A DNA stretch of 51,688 nt from Anaerolineales bacterium (GTDB lineage: Bacteria; Chloroflexota; Anaerolineae; Anaerolineales; UBA11858): the NCBI GenBank assembly GCA_016785015.1, contig JADHTJ010000014.1, positions 1-51,688 of the forward strand. Direction: 5' to 3'. Numbering within the stretch: the stretch's first letter is position 1; each line of letters starts with the position of its first letter. The position numbers and the translations under genes are program-made. The notes beneath the pieces are model-generated. The model ran no database searches, was not told the DNA's origin, and worked only from the letters and a program-made list of their open reading frames with translations. Positions 42,436-51,276 of the stretch are shown here, in pieces.

Positions 42436-42535
42436 AATTTTAACGCAAAAACGCGAAGACGCAGAGATGCAAAGGGTATAATAAATACCAACAAATCTCT
42501 GCGTTTTTGATTCTACTCTCCGCGCGCTCCTCAAT
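42436..42535. repeat. CGCAGAGA/TCTCTGCG interspersed inverted repeat
   Basis: The left part, AACGCAAAAACGCGAAGACG then CAGAGATGC (about 42440-42470), and the right part, AATCTCTGCGTTTTTGATTC then CTCCGCGCGCTCC (about 42494-42530), are imperfect inverted copies. It belongs to the same family as 17318-17436 and 45536-45597. It fills most of the spacer before the HerA-like ATPase gene. Confidence 0.65.
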
Positions 42536-42561
42536 TCCGCGGTGCTATTCTAGGAGTTTTT

Positions 42562-45024
42562 ATGCTCAATACAAAAGGGAAATTTTACCTAGGCCGCATT
42601 CTCGACCATGATAAGCCTTTACTTTACGATCCTGATGACCTGACCACCCATGCTGTTGTCGTCGGTATGACTGGCTCTGGCAAGACTGGCTTATGTATCG
42701 ACATCATGGAAGAAGCTGCATTGCAAAATACCCCTGCGCTGCTGATCGATCCCAAGGGGGATATCACCAATGCTCTGCTCCACTTCCCTGATTTGCTCCC
42801 TACAGATTTTCAACCCTGGATCAATCCCGATGAAGCCCGCCGTGCAGGAAAAACCGTCGAGGCTAGCGCAACTGAAACAGCTGCAACCTGGAAGAAAGGT
42901 CTCGCCGAGTGGGGCATAGGAAGTGAACGTATGCGAGCGTTGAAGAACGCTGCCCAATTTGCTGTTTTCACTCCCGGGTCCGATGCCGGAATTCCAGTGA
43001 GCATTCTGGCCTCGCTCAAAGCCCCTGAACTCGACTGGAAGGAGAATACCGAGCTCCTTCGAGAGAAAATCTCCGGAACAGTAACGGCCATCTTGGGATT
43101 GGTTGGTATGAGCGATATCGACCCGGTTCGCAGTCGCGAGCACATCCTTCTTAGCAATATCTTCGAGAATGCCTGGAGCCAGGGCAAAGATCTCGACTTG
43201 AGCGAACTCATCCTACAAACCCAAAATCCGCCCTTCGATAAATTGGGCGTCTTCGATGTCAGTACCTTTTTCCCTGATAAAGATCGCTTCGAGTTGGCCA
43301 TGCTGCTCAACAACATCTTGGCCTCTCCCAGCTTCCAATCATGGATCGAAGGCCAACCTCTAGATATCAATTCTCTACTCTACATGCCCAACGGTCGTCC
43401 GCGCCACAGCGTCTTCTATATTGCCCACCTGAGCAACGAAGAGCGCATGTTCTTCGTAACCCTGCTCTATTCCGCCGTGGAAACCTGGATGCGCGCTCAA
43501 TCTGGCACTACGGGTCTGCGCGCGCTCCTCTACTTTGATGAGATCTTCGGCTATATGCCTCCGGTTAGCAACCCGCCATCCAAACAGTTGATGCTGCGCA
43601 TGCTCAAACAAGGGCGCGCTTTCGGCGTCGGTCAAGTGCTTGTCACTCAAAACCCTGCCGATCTCGATTACAAAGCCCTCTCGAATGCAGGGAGTTGGTT
43701 CGTGGGCAAACTGCAAACCGAAAATGACAAGAACCGCCTGCTTGATGGCCTGGAAGGCGCCGCCCCTGGTCTGGATCGCCGCCATTATGATGATCTGATT
43801 TCCACGCTTGATAAACGCGTCTTCCTGCTGCACAATATTCATGAGAAGGAACCACAGCTCTTCACAACACGTTGGGCAATGAATTATCTGGCTGGCCCTG
43901 TGACTCGCAACCAGATCCCGGCGCTAAACAAACTCGCCGGGGTTTCGGCACCCAAACAGGAAGCACGTGCCGCCGTTGCGGGTGCTACTGTTTCCCAGAC
44001 ATCTTCTACCTCCTCTGAGGAGTTACCTGGCTCATCATCACGTCCAGCCGTCCATTCCGGCATTGACGAATACTTTCTGCCCAACAACCTGACACTCTCT
44101 CAAGCTGCCAAAGCGGAGAGCATCACCCTACCCACAGACGCCACACCCCAAGGCTTGATCTATCATCCTGTCCTGCTGGCACAAGCCGAGATCCGCATCT
44201 TACAACGAAAATATAACCTTGATTTCGAGACTCAACGCACCGCCCTGATTACCGATCCCGACCGCCGCGGCACAGCCCGCTGGGAAGAATGGTTGAGATC
44301 AGCCATCGACGCACGCACCCTTGATCGCGAACCTGCGCCCCAAACACGCTACGCCACATTGGAGGCCCCGCTCTCCGATGGAAAAACGCTGCGCACTCTT
44401 AAAACAGACTTCGTCGACTGGATATACCGCAAGATGGAAGTAAACGTACGTGCTAACGAAGCGCTTGGTGTTTTTGCTGGACCAGAGCGCTCGCAAGCCG
44501 ATTTCCGCCGTATGTGCGCCGAGGCCGCCCGCGAGAAACGCGATGCTGAGATTGCTAAAGTTGAAGCCAGTTATGATAAAAAGCTCGATACCATTGAAGA
44601 TCGCTTAAAACGCGAAGAGCGCGAATTACGCGCCGACGAGGCTGACCTGCGCGAGCGACGCATGGAAGAATATGGTACACACGCCGAAAATGTACTGGGT
44701 TTGCTCAGCCGCCGCCGCCGAAGACTTTCCACATCCCTGACCAAACGCCGCATGACCGAAAAGGCCAAAGCAGATGTTGAAGAATCCATCGAAGCCATTG
44801 AAGAGTACGAACACCAGATCACCGACCTCCAGAATGAACAAATCCAAGCTCTGCAAAATGTCAAAGACAAATGGGCCGATATCGCCGACGATATGATCGA
44901 AATCCCTGTGCGCCCCTTCAAAAAAGACATCCTGGTCGACCTCTTTGGCGTGGCCTGGATGCCATATCATATCGTCCAGGCAGTAGATCGAACCATAGAA
45001 ATATCTGGATGGGGAGCAACATAA
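42562..45024 (+). CDS. HerA/FtsK-like DUF87 ATPase with C-terminal coiled coil
   Basis: An 820-residue P-loop ATPase of the HerA/FtsK (DUF87) type. Walker A is GMTGSGKT (35-42), the family's LIDPKGD follows at 61-67, Walker B is LLYFDE (322-327), and a sensor-like VTQNPADLDY (361-370) comes next. The region from about 440 to 600 is a linker with Ser/Thr/Ala-rich stretches. Residues about 640-780 form a strongly charged coiled coil. The C-terminus ends in WMPYHIV-type sequence. HerA-like ATPases pump or remodel DNA, often with a nuclease partner. No nurA or recognisable nuclease gene is next to it. The partner and substrate are unknown. AGGAG precedes the ATG. Confidence 0.85.
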   Translation: MLNTKGKFYLGRILDHDKPLLYDPDDLTTHAVVVGMTGSGKTGLCIDIMEEAALQNTPALLIDPKGDITNALLHFPDLLPTDFQPWINPDEARRAGKTVEASATETAATWKKGLAEWGIGSERMRALKNAAQFAVFTPGSDAGIPVSILASLKAPELDWKENTELLREKISGTVTAILGLVGMSDIDPVRSREHILLSNIFENAWSQGKDLDLSELILQTQNPPFDKLGVFDVSTFFPDKDRFELAMLLNNILASPSFQSWIEGQPLDINSLLYMPNGRPRHSVFYIAHLSNEERMFFVTLLYSAVETWMRAQSGTTGLRALLYFDEIFGYMPPVSNPPSKQLMLRMLKQGRAFGVGQVLVTQNPADLDYKALSNAGSWFVGKLQTENDKNRLLDGLEGAAPGLDRRHYDDLISTLDKRVFLLHNIHEKEPQLFTTRWAMNYLAGPVTRNQIPALNKLAGVSAPKQEARAAVAGATVSQTSSTSSEELPGSSSRPAVHSGIDEYFLPNNLTLSQAAKAESITLPTDATPQGLIYHPVLLAQAEIRILQRKYNLDFETQRTALITDPDRRGTARWEEWLRSAIDARTLDREPAPQTRYATLEAPLSDGKTLRTLKTDFVDWIYRKMEVNVRANEALGVFAGPERSQADFRRMCAEAAREKRDAEIAKVEASYDKKLDTIEDRLKREERELRADEADLRERRMEEYGTHAENVLGLLSRRRRRLSTSLTKRRMTEKAKADVEESIEAIEEYEHQITDLQNEQIQALQNVKDKWADIADDMIEIPVRPFKKDILVDLFGVAWMPYHIVQAVDRTIEISGWGAT

Positions 45025-45275
45025 TGAAAACAACCCGCTATTTTCAGGAACAAGTTCTATGAAAACGTAGTTATCTGAAAATTGAGTGGATCAAAATAGC
45101 ACTTAAAGAACCCGAGCATGTGGAAACGCAACCAGACGGCAGATTCAGGTATTACATTCTCATACCTGAGTTAGGCTCTCATCTTCGTGTGGTAACATTG
45201 GATGATGGTGAGACAGTACACAATGCTTTTATCGACCGAGCATTTCCTGGAAATGTTGAGGAGATAAAGAAGTGA
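45024..45275 (+). pseudogene. DUF4258-like gene interrupted by one in-frame TGA
   Basis: Reading from the ATG at 45024, which shares an A with the preceding TAA stop, the frame gives MKTTRYFQEQVL, then TGA at 45060-45062, then continues in the same frame as KRSYLKIEWIKIALKEPEH, VETQPDGRFRYYILIPELG and LRVVTLDDGETVHNAFIDR, to a stop at 45273-45275. The family usually has Arg where the stop stands (QVLRKR), and CGA to TGA is one transition. The family, often labelled DUF4258, is small (about 80 aa) and commonly precedes a DUF2283 gene, as it does here. The pair resembles a toxin-antitoxin arrangement. It may be inactivated or read through. Confidence 0.7.
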
Positions 45276-45490
45276 AATTTAATTACTATCGCGAAACAGA
45301 TTCTCTCTATATAGAACTTTCCGAGGAGCAGGCTGAAGATTCCCTGGAAATTACACAAAACATTGTTGTAGACTTTAATGCAAGCAAACAACCTATTGGT
45401 ATCGACATTCAGCACGCCAGCCATTTTGTAGATTTATCCAAATTAGAAACAAAATCGTTGCCGATCGAAAATTTATCTGTAGCAAGTTGA
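45272..45490 (+). CDS. DUF2283 family protein
   Basis: A 72-residue protein. The DUF2283 pattern is MKFNYYRETDSLYIELSE at the N-terminus, followed by VVDFNASKQPIGIDIQHAS. The start is a GTG that overlaps the previous stop (GTGA), behind GAGGAG, so translation is normally linked to the interrupted upstream frame. This family is found next to DUF4258-like genes and may be the antitoxin-like or regulatory partner. That is inference from gene order. Confidence 0.82.
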   Translation: MKFNYYRETDSLYIELSEEQAEDSLEITQNIVVDFNASKQPIGIDIQHASHFVDLSKLETKSLPIENLSVAS

Positions 45491-45535
45491 ATTAGAGGTT
45501 GCAAATAGCTGCAATCCAATTATTGTCTTACAAAT

Positions 45536-45597
45536 TCGCGAAGCCGCTAATGAACCATTTATTTCTCAGCGTCTTCGCGTCTCCGCGTTAATGATCA
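45536..45597. repeat. CGCGAAG...CTTCGCGTCTCCGCG repeat
   Basis: CGCGAAGCCGC near 45537-45547 and GCGTCTTCGCGTCTCCGCG near 45573-45591 are partial inverted copies. The right arm matches the wording of the elements at 17318 and 42436. It lies immediately before the YgjP-type gene. Confidence 0.6.
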
Positions 45598-45601
45598 AAT
45601 C

Positions 45602-46171
45602 ATGGCCGAGATAAAGCACACCATCGAAGACAAAGACGGCAAGAAAATTAATGTCACCCTCCGCCGTGACAAACGACTCAAGAAATCTTCTCGCTGGCAG
45701 TGGGAATCAGATGGCACGATTCTGATACGCGTACCTTATCGTACACCGAAGCGCGCCATCGCCAACCTGCTCGACCAGATCGCCACCCAATTAGAGAAAC
45801 AACATAAAATCGCCGAGCGACGCACGGATGCCGAACTTCAGCAGCGCGCTGAACACATCAACAAGAAATACTTTGGGGGAGAAATCCAATGGAATGCGAT
45901 CCGCTGGGTTGGAAATATGAACACTGTTCTTGGAAGCTGCACCAACGGCGGCACGACTGATGGCCATATTCGCATCAGCGATAAGATCAAACGTTGGCCT
46001 CAATGGGTGGTTGACTATGTTATTGCCCACGAAATGGTGCACCGCCTGCACAGCGATCACAGTAAAGAATTTTGGAGCACTCTCACCGATGGCTATCCCC
46101 CCACCGAGCGGGCACGCGGTTTCATTAAAGGGGTTGGCTTTGCAGAGGGGAGAAACTACGAGGAAGAATAG
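45602..46171 (+). CDS. YgjP-like (DUF45) zinc metallopeptidase
   Basis: A 189-residue protein of the YgjP/DUF45 group, related to SprT and M48-type zinc peptidases. The motif is HEMVH at His143-Glu144-His147 (AHEMVHRLHSDHSKEFW), with a further His in HSKEFW as third ligand. The N-terminal half is beta-rich and basic, followed by a helix (IANLLDQIATQLEKQHKI). Family members are often annotated as predicted metal-dependent hydrolases linked to restriction-modification loci. No such genes are seen here. It comes after the HerA-like/DUF2283 group with a repeat between, so shared transcription is uncertain. Confidence 0.87.
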   Translation: MAEIKHTIEDKDGKKINVTLRRDKRLKKSSRWQWESDGTILIRVPYRTPKRAIANLLDQIATQLEKQHKIAERRTDAELQQRAEHINKKYFGGEIQWNAIRWVGNMNTVLGSCTNGGTTDGHIRISDKIKRWPQWVVDYVIAHEMVHRLHSDHSKEFWSTLTDGYPPTERARGFIKGVGFAEGRNYEEE

Positions 46172-46278
46172 TTTACCCACACTGATGCCAGGTCAGCTGC
46201 AATAATGCAAAACGGGTAAAATCAAGTTTTCGAGCAATAAGTCAATTTCTATGCGTCAAATCATTTCGGAGTAACTCC

Positions 46279-48333
46279 ATGCCCATTAACTACCCTCCCA
46301 CACAAAAATCAGACATTGTGGACAACTACCACGGCACTCAAATCCCTGATCCCTATCGCTGGCTCGAGGATGCCGACGAACCCCAGGTCAAAACCTGGAC
46401 TGAGGCCCAAAATCAGCTCACCCACAAGTATTTGGAAAAAATCCCTGCTCTGGAAAAGATCAAAGCCCGCTTGACTGAGTTGTGGAACTTTCCCAAGTAC
46501 GAGACTCTCAAGAAGGTCGGCGGGAAATATTTCTTCACCAAAAACGATGGGCTACAAAATCAGGCAGCACTTTACATTCAGGACACTTTCGACGCCAATC
46601 CCCGTCATTTAATTGACCCCAATTTTCTCAGCGACGATGGCACCATCGCCCTGATGGAGCAGTATTACAGCAAGGATGGTTCGACTCTGGCATACACGCT
46701 GGCCGCCAGCGGTTCAGACTGGCAGGAGATCCATTTACTGGATACCGCCAGTGGGGAAAAACTCTCCGATGTTTTGCAGTGGTGCCGATTCCCCACCATC
46801 GCCTGGAAACCTGATAAGAGTGGCTTCTATTACAACCGCCAGCCAGAACCGAGCACAGTCGCATCCGAGGATCAGAACCACTATGTCAAAGTTTATTTCC
46901 ACATGCTGGACACACATCAATCCAGCGACAAATTGATCTTTGAGAATCCAGCCGACAAATCACTACGCTATTACCCCTTTGCTTCGAACGACGGCAAGTT
47001 TCTCTACCTGTTCACCATGCGCGGCACCGACCGCCGCAATGGCCTTTACTTGCGCCCCATGGAGAGCGAAGGCAACTTCCTTCACCTGGCTGAAGATGGC
47101 GAGGCCAAATTTATTTATATAGGCAACTCCAATTCAATCTTCTATTTCATGACCGACCTGAGTGCACCGCGCGGCCGCGTCATCGCCATCGACGTTGAGA
47201 ATCCTGGTCGTGAGCATTGGGAGGAGATCATCCCCCAAGGGACAGATGCCCTCGAAGAGGTCAAGTTGGTCAACCAGCATTTCATATTGTTCAAGAAACA
47301 CCATGCCCATTCGAGAATCAGCATCCACAATATAGATGGCACCCACATTCGAGATATCCCCCTCCCAGGCATGGGAACGGCGAGCTACCTCTCAGGTGGT
47401 CAATCTGACCGGGAGCTTTTCTTCTCCTTCGAATCATTCCTACACCCCCAAACCATCTTTTGCTACAGCTTCGAATCTGGCGAACTGGCACCCTTCCTCG
47501 ATTCGCCCTTGGGTTTTGATGTTGCCAATTACGAAACCAACCAGGTGTTCTATCCATCCAAAGATGGAACCCAAATCCCAATGTTTTTGACCCATCGCAA
47601 GGGATTAGTACTGAATGGCGACAACCCCACCATCCTATATGCCTATGGCGGATTCAATATCAGTCAAACGCCATTCTTCAACGTCTGGAATTTAATATGG
47701 CTAGAGATGGGCGGAGTCTTCGCCCTTGCAAATATTCGCGGCGGGGATGAGTACGGTGAAGATTGGCACAGGGCTGGGATGCTCGACAAAAAACAGAATT
47801 GCTTTGATGATTTCATCGCTGCCGCAGAATGGTTGATTGAAAACGATTACACCCGTACCGAGAAATTGGCCATCGAAGGCCGCAGCAATGGCGGCTTGCT
47901 GACCTCGGCCTGCATGGTACAACGCCCTGACTTGTATGGCGCGATTTTGTGCTGGGTGCCCGTCACCGATATGCTGCGCTACCACAAGTTCACTATAGGT
48001 CATTTTTGGACTGTGGAATGGGGTAACGCCGAAGAAAATGGTGAAGACTTCGAATATTTATACGCCTATTCTCCGCTTCACAACGTCAAAGAAGTCGATT
48101 ATCCGCCGATCATCATCCCCACTGCTGACTCTGACGATCGTGTAGTACCAGCTCATTCCAAGAAATTTATTGCCACTTTGCAAGAGAAGAGTACTGGAGC
48201 AAATCCTATGCTGCTCCGTGTGGACACCAAAGCTGGCCATAAACTCGGCAAACCCACCTATAAGCTTATCGATGAACATGCCGATGTGCTGGCTTTCGTA
48301 GTAGACGTATTAGGAGTCAATCTCAATCTTTAG
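46279..48333 (+). CDS. Prolyl oligopeptidase (S9A family)
   Basis: A 684-residue cytosolic serine peptidase. The N-terminal part (VDNYHGTQIPDPYRWLED) and a seven-bladed beta-propeller (about 75-400) are followed by the catalytic alpha/beta-hydrolase domain. Catalytic residues are Ser536 (GRSNGGLL), Asp619 or Asp620 (ADSDDRVVPAHS) and His654 (AGHKLGKP). The YAYGGFNIS oxyanion Tyr is present. Length and order match prolyl endopeptidases that cut after Pro in short peptides. No signal peptide is seen. GGAG stands before the ATG. Confidence 0.94.
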   Translation: MPINYPPTQKSDIVDNYHGTQIPDPYRWLEDADEPQVKTWTEAQNQLTHKYLEKIPALEKIKARLTELWNFPKYETLKKVGGKYFFTKNDGLQNQAALYIQDTFDANPRHLIDPNFLSDDGTIALMEQYYSKDGSTLAYTLAASGSDWQEIHLLDTASGEKLSDVLQWCRFPTIAWKPDKSGFYYNRQPEPSTVASEDQNHYVKVYFHMLDTHQSSDKLIFENPADKSLRYYPFASNDGKFLYLFTMRGTDRRNGLYLRPMESEGNFLHLAEDGEAKFIYIGNSNSIFYFMTDLSAPRGRVIAIDVENPGREHWEEIIPQGTDALEEVKLVNQHFILFKKHHAHSRISIHNIDGTHIRDIPLPGMGTASYLSGGQSDRELFFSFESFLHPQTIFCYSFESGELAPFLDSPLGFDVANYETNQVFYPSKDGTQIPMFLTHRKGLVLNGDNPTILYAYGGFNISQTPFFNVWNLIWLEMGGVFALANIRGGDEYGEDWHRAGMLDKKQNCFDDFIAAAEWLIENDYTRTEKLAIEGRSNGGLLTSACMVQRPDLYGAILCWVPVTDMLRYHKFTIGHFWTVEWGNAEENGEDFEYLYAYSPLHNVKEVDYPPIIIPTADSDDRVVPAHSKKFIATLQEKSTGANPMLLRVDTKAGHKLGKPTYKLIDEHADVLAFVVDVLGVNLNL

Positions 48334-48402
48334 CTAAGTCCGGAATGCTGGTAAGAACCTATTCGTTATCCTGTGATCCTGCATTGCTCACAATATTTTC
48401 CC

Positions 48403-49119
48403 ATGCCAGAACACTTTATCGTTATCTTTGCAATTTTTTTGGCAGTGTTCACCCAAAGTCTTTCAGGTTTTGGTTCTGCTCTGGTTGCTATGGCCTTACT
48501 GCCGCCAGTTCTGGGCATCCAGACTGCTACACCGTTGGTTGCCATTGTGATGCTGCCACTTGAGATATTCCTATTGATGCATTACCGCCATGCCCTAAAT
48601 GTTTCGGCCATTTGGAGGGTTGTAGTTGCAGCCATCGTTGGGATTCCCATTGGAATCATTTTTCTCAGCCAACTGGATGAAAAAATCGTTTTAACTGTGT
48701 TAGGTGTGGTTATCACTGGCTATTCACTATTCGCCTTATTGAACTTAAGACTACCCCAAATGGCACAGCCCGCTTGGGGTTATGTCTTCGGTTTCCTGGC
48801 TGGCTTATTAGGCGGCGCTTACAATACATCAGGACCCCCAGTCATTGTCTATGGAAATTGTCTCCGCTGGGATCGAGATGAATTCAAAAGCAATCTTCAG
48901 GGCTTCTTTTTGATCGCTAGTCTTGTTATCGCGATAGGCCATGCCTGGAATCACAATTTGACTCCCGAAGTCTGGCGCTATTTCCTGATCTCCCTGCCAG
49001 CTATTGCCGTAGGAATTTGGGCTGGTACCAACCTGGACAAATTCCTGAACCCTGAAGCCTTCCGCAAGATCGTTTTGATATTGCTAATTATTATGGGCAT
49101 CCGATTGATTTTTGCATAG
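48403..49119 (+). CDS. TauE/SafE family sulfite/anion exporter-like protein
   Basis: A 238-residue membrane protein with about eight helices. The family pattern is FTQSLSGFGSALVAMALLPP near the N-terminus, repeated as GFLAGLLGGAYNTSGPPVIVY in the second half. Substrates in the family include sulfite and organosulfonates, and specificity cannot be read. The ATG at 48403 (MPEHFIVIF) is preferred because the upstream GTG extension has no ribosome site or family match. It lies three bases ahead of the GHMP kinase gene. Confidence 0.87.
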   Translation: MPEHFIVIFAIFLAVFTQSLSGFGSALVAMALLPPVLGIQTATPLVAIVMLPLEIFLLMHYRHALNVSAIWRVVVAAIVGIPIGIIFLSQLDEKIVLTVLGVVITGYSLFALLNLRLPQMAQPAWGYVFGFLAGLLGGAYNTSGPPVIVYGNCLRWDRDEFKSNLQGFFLIASLVIAIGHAWNHNLTPEVWRYFLISLPAIAVGIWAGTNLDKFLNPEAFRKIVLILLIIMGIRLIFA

Positions 49120-49122
49120 ATT

Positions 49123-50169
49123 ATGAGTACATCCCCTAAACGAATAATTTATAGTCAAGCACCCATACGCATTTGTGACAACGGTGGCTGGACCGATACC
49201 TGGTTCGCCAAATATGGTCGCATTGTCAATATCGCCGTAGCGCCCTACGCCCAAGTTCAGATCGCTGTATTCGATCGGGTTGAACATGAGCATCAAGTTA
49301 CGATTCATGCTGAGAATTTTGGGGATAAATACGCTTTCAATCCAGGTGAAATATCCGATTGGTTGCTACATCCTTTGCTGGAAGCATCCATCAAACGCAT
49401 GGGGATTCCAGAAGATCTCGCCATCGAAGTAATTCTGTATTCCGACGCCCCTGCTGGGAGCGCGACAGGCACATCGGCGGCGATCACAGTGGCATTGATT
49501 GGGGCTTTGGATGCACTCACAGAAGATCGCATGTCACCTCATGAAGTTGCTATCACCGCACAAGTTGTCGAAACCCAAGATCTGGGTTTGCAATGTGGAA
49601 TTCAGGATCAACTCTGCGCGGCCTATGGAGGCATCAACGATATCGAGATGGTCACCTATCCACACGCGCATGTTTCGCGAATCAAACTTCCACAGGAAAC
49701 TCTCTGGGAACTAGAAGAACGACTGGCTTTAGTCTATCTTGGTAAAGCGCACAGTTCATCCCACGTGCACGTAAAAGTCATCGCCGAGTTGGAAGCCGCC
49801 GGACCAGATTGCAATCAACTCAACGATCTGCGACTGACTGCGCCCAAATCAAGCCAAGCCCTGAAGGCCGGGGATTTTCAAGCTTTAGGGCAAGCTATGA
49901 TCGAGAATACCGAGGCCCAGAGAAGACTGCACTCTGCGTTGATCAGTGCCGATGCAGAACAAATTATTACAATAGCTCGGGAGAATGATGCCCTAGGGTG
50001 GAAGGTCAACGGCGCGGGCGGCGATGGCGGCTCTGTAACCCTACTATGCGGATCTGACCGCGCTGCCAAGCGTCTTTTGCTTCGTGAGATCAGGGATGAA
50101 AATGAAGCCTTTCAGGAAATCCCCATAAAATTAGATCACCACGGTTTGCGCGTCTGGGAGAGCACATGA
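49123..50169 (+). CDS. GHMP family sugar kinase (heptose/fucose kinase-like)
   Basis: A 348-residue GHMP kinase. The N-terminal APIRICDNGGWTDT matches D-glycero-D-manno-heptose 7-phosphate kinase and fucokinase-type members, the ATP loop is APAGSATGTSAAITVAL (about 108-124), and motif 3 is KVNGAGGDGGSVTLL near 288-302. The substrate is probably a sugar or sugar phosphate. No nucleotide-sugar genes lie next to it. It overlaps the following small gene as ATGA, so they are co-translated. Confidence 0.88.
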   Translation: MSTSPKRIIYSQAPIRICDNGGWTDTWFAKYGRIVNIAVAPYAQVQIAVFDRVEHEHQVTIHAENFGDKYAFNPGEISDWLLHPLLEASIKRMGIPEDLAIEVILYSDAPAGSATGTSAAITVALIGALDALTEDRMSPHEVAITAQVVETQDLGLQCGIQDQLCAAYGGINDIEMVTYPHAHVSRIKLPQETLWELEERLALVYLGKAHSSSHVHVKVIAELEAAGPDCNQLNDLRLTAPKSSQALKAGDFQALGQAMIENTEAQRRLHSALISADAEQIITIARENDALGWKVNGAGGDGGSVTLLCGSDRAAKRLLLREIRDENEAFQEIPIKLDHHGLRVWEST

Positions 50170-50495
50170 GCCAACCTCTTGAAGACTGGTTCAAAGTCTC
50201 CTTCGATGATTCAGAAATCAACCTTGACGTCCATCCTGCTGAGCAAGATATCCGCAAAACTCAAATTCCTTGGGCTGATATCATCCGAGTTTGCTTCAAG
50301 CCCGGGGACTTTCTTTCCTCTGATGAAATCTATATCTTCACGAACCAACGCCCGGAGAGTTATCTAATCCCCACAGAGGCTTTTGGTGGTTTTGAACTAT
50401 GGGCAGAGATCATAAACCGGGGGTTATTCGATGCTGAATTAGCCATCGACGTAGTTTCGAAAAGTGAGGGTGTTTTTTGCTGGCCTGAGGAGTAA
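50166..50495 (+). CDS. Small conserved-looking protein of unknown function
   Basis: A 109-residue acidic cytosolic protein with no family I recognise. It contains a compact beta/alpha pattern (WFKVSFDDSEINLDV, PWADIIRVCFKPGDFLSSDEIYIF, ELWAEIINRGLF), which looks like a PH-like or similar small domain. The start overlaps the GHMP kinase stop as ATGA, so coupling is likely. No membrane segment. Confidence 0.72.
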   Translation: MSQPLEDWFKVSFDDSEINLDVHPAEQDIRKTQIPWADIIRVCFKPGDFLSSDEIYIFTNQRPESYLIPTEAFGGFELWAEIINRGLFDAELAIDVVSKSEGVFCWPEE

Positions 50496-50529
50496 AATTA
50501 ATACAATTTATTAGTAGAGGAGATTTTTC

Positions 50530-50709
50530 ATGAGAACGGACGAAACCTTATGTGATCTGGAAAGCAATGGCTTCATTAAATCCAATTTCAAAGAGTACAA
50601 AGAACTCGTTCGGCGAGGTAAATTTGTCTGCAAAGGATGCGGTAGAGTGGCACGCAAGAAGAAAAACCTTTGCGAACCAAAGCGACTTTATCCAAAGAAG
50701 AATGAGTAA
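50530..50709 (+). CDS. Small putative zinc-ribbon protein
   Basis: A 59-residue ORF with AGAGGAG nine bases before its ATG. It has a helical N-terminal half (LESNGFIKSNFKEYKELVRR) followed by a cysteine knuckle Cys34-x2-Cys37 (FVCKGCGRVARKKKN) and a further Cys48 (NLCEP), with a basic C-terminus. It looks like a metal-binding small protein, possibly nucleic-acid-associated. It resembles small cysteine-knuckle proteins I recall from other bacteria, but no function is known. It sits between the unknown small gene and the CBS gene. Confidence 0.75.
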   Translation: MRTDETLCDLESNGFIKSNFKEYKELVRRGKFVCKGCGRVARKKKNLCEPKRLYPKKNE

Positions 50710-50787
50710 GACTGCTAAATATCAAACAATCCGTATAGCATACATTTATCCGTTTCAATTATTTGCAATAACCAAAGGAGACAAGTG

Positions 50788-51225
50788 ATGAATATTTCGG
50801 TGAAATTTCTATTGCAGAGAAAAGGCAGCGACATTTGGAGCACAACACCAGATGCAACGATCTTCGATGCCCTACAATTCATGGCCGAAAAAGATATCGG
50901 CGCGTTGATGGTGATCGAAAATGACAAACTGATAGGCATATTCTCAGAGCGCGATTACGCCAGGAAAGTTATATTGCATGGGAAATCTGCGCGTGAAACG
51001 CTGGTACAGGAAATCATGACCAGGGATGTGATCACTGTTCAGGCCGCGCAATCAGTCGTGGACTGCATGAGTTTGATGACAGAAAAACATATCCGCCATC
51101 TCCCTGTTCTTGACAACGCTGAATTGGTCGGGATGATATCTATCGGTGATGTGGTAAAAGAAATAATCTCCGAACAAGGCTACCTCATCGAGCAGCTTGA
51201 GAACTATATTTCTGGTAATCGATAA
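50788..51225 (+). CDS. CBS-domain pair protein
   Basis: A 145-residue protein composed of two CBS domains. The first is TTPDATIFDALQFMAEKDIGAL with IGIFSERDYARKV, the second IMTRDVITVQAAQSVVDCMSL with HLPVLDNAELVGMISIGDVV. Such pairs bind adenosyl nucleotides and act as regulators, but no effector domain is attached. The ATG at 50788 is preceded by AAAGGAGACA. A GTG one codon upstream is possible but less likely. Confidence 0.92.
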   Translation: MNISVKFLLQRKGSDIWSTTPDATIFDALQFMAEKDIGALMVIENDKLIGIFSERDYARKVILHGKSARETLVQEIMTRDVITVQAAQSVVDCMSLMTEKHIRHLPVLDNAELVGMISIGDVVKEIISEQGYLIEQLENYISGNR

Positions 51226-51276
51226 TTCGAATACAGGACTCAGTACCCAAATCATTGTTTTTGAAAGGAGTATTCC

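Noticed and set aside
42810-43370. Antisense open frame of 186 codons opposite the HerA-like ATPase
   Set aside because: Shadow frame in a gene with clear Walker motifs on the plus strand.
24891-45062. An alternative genetic code that reads stop codons as amino acids
   Set aside because: The two lone in-frame stops are different (TAA and TGA), and both are also used as normal terminators by many intact genes in the window.
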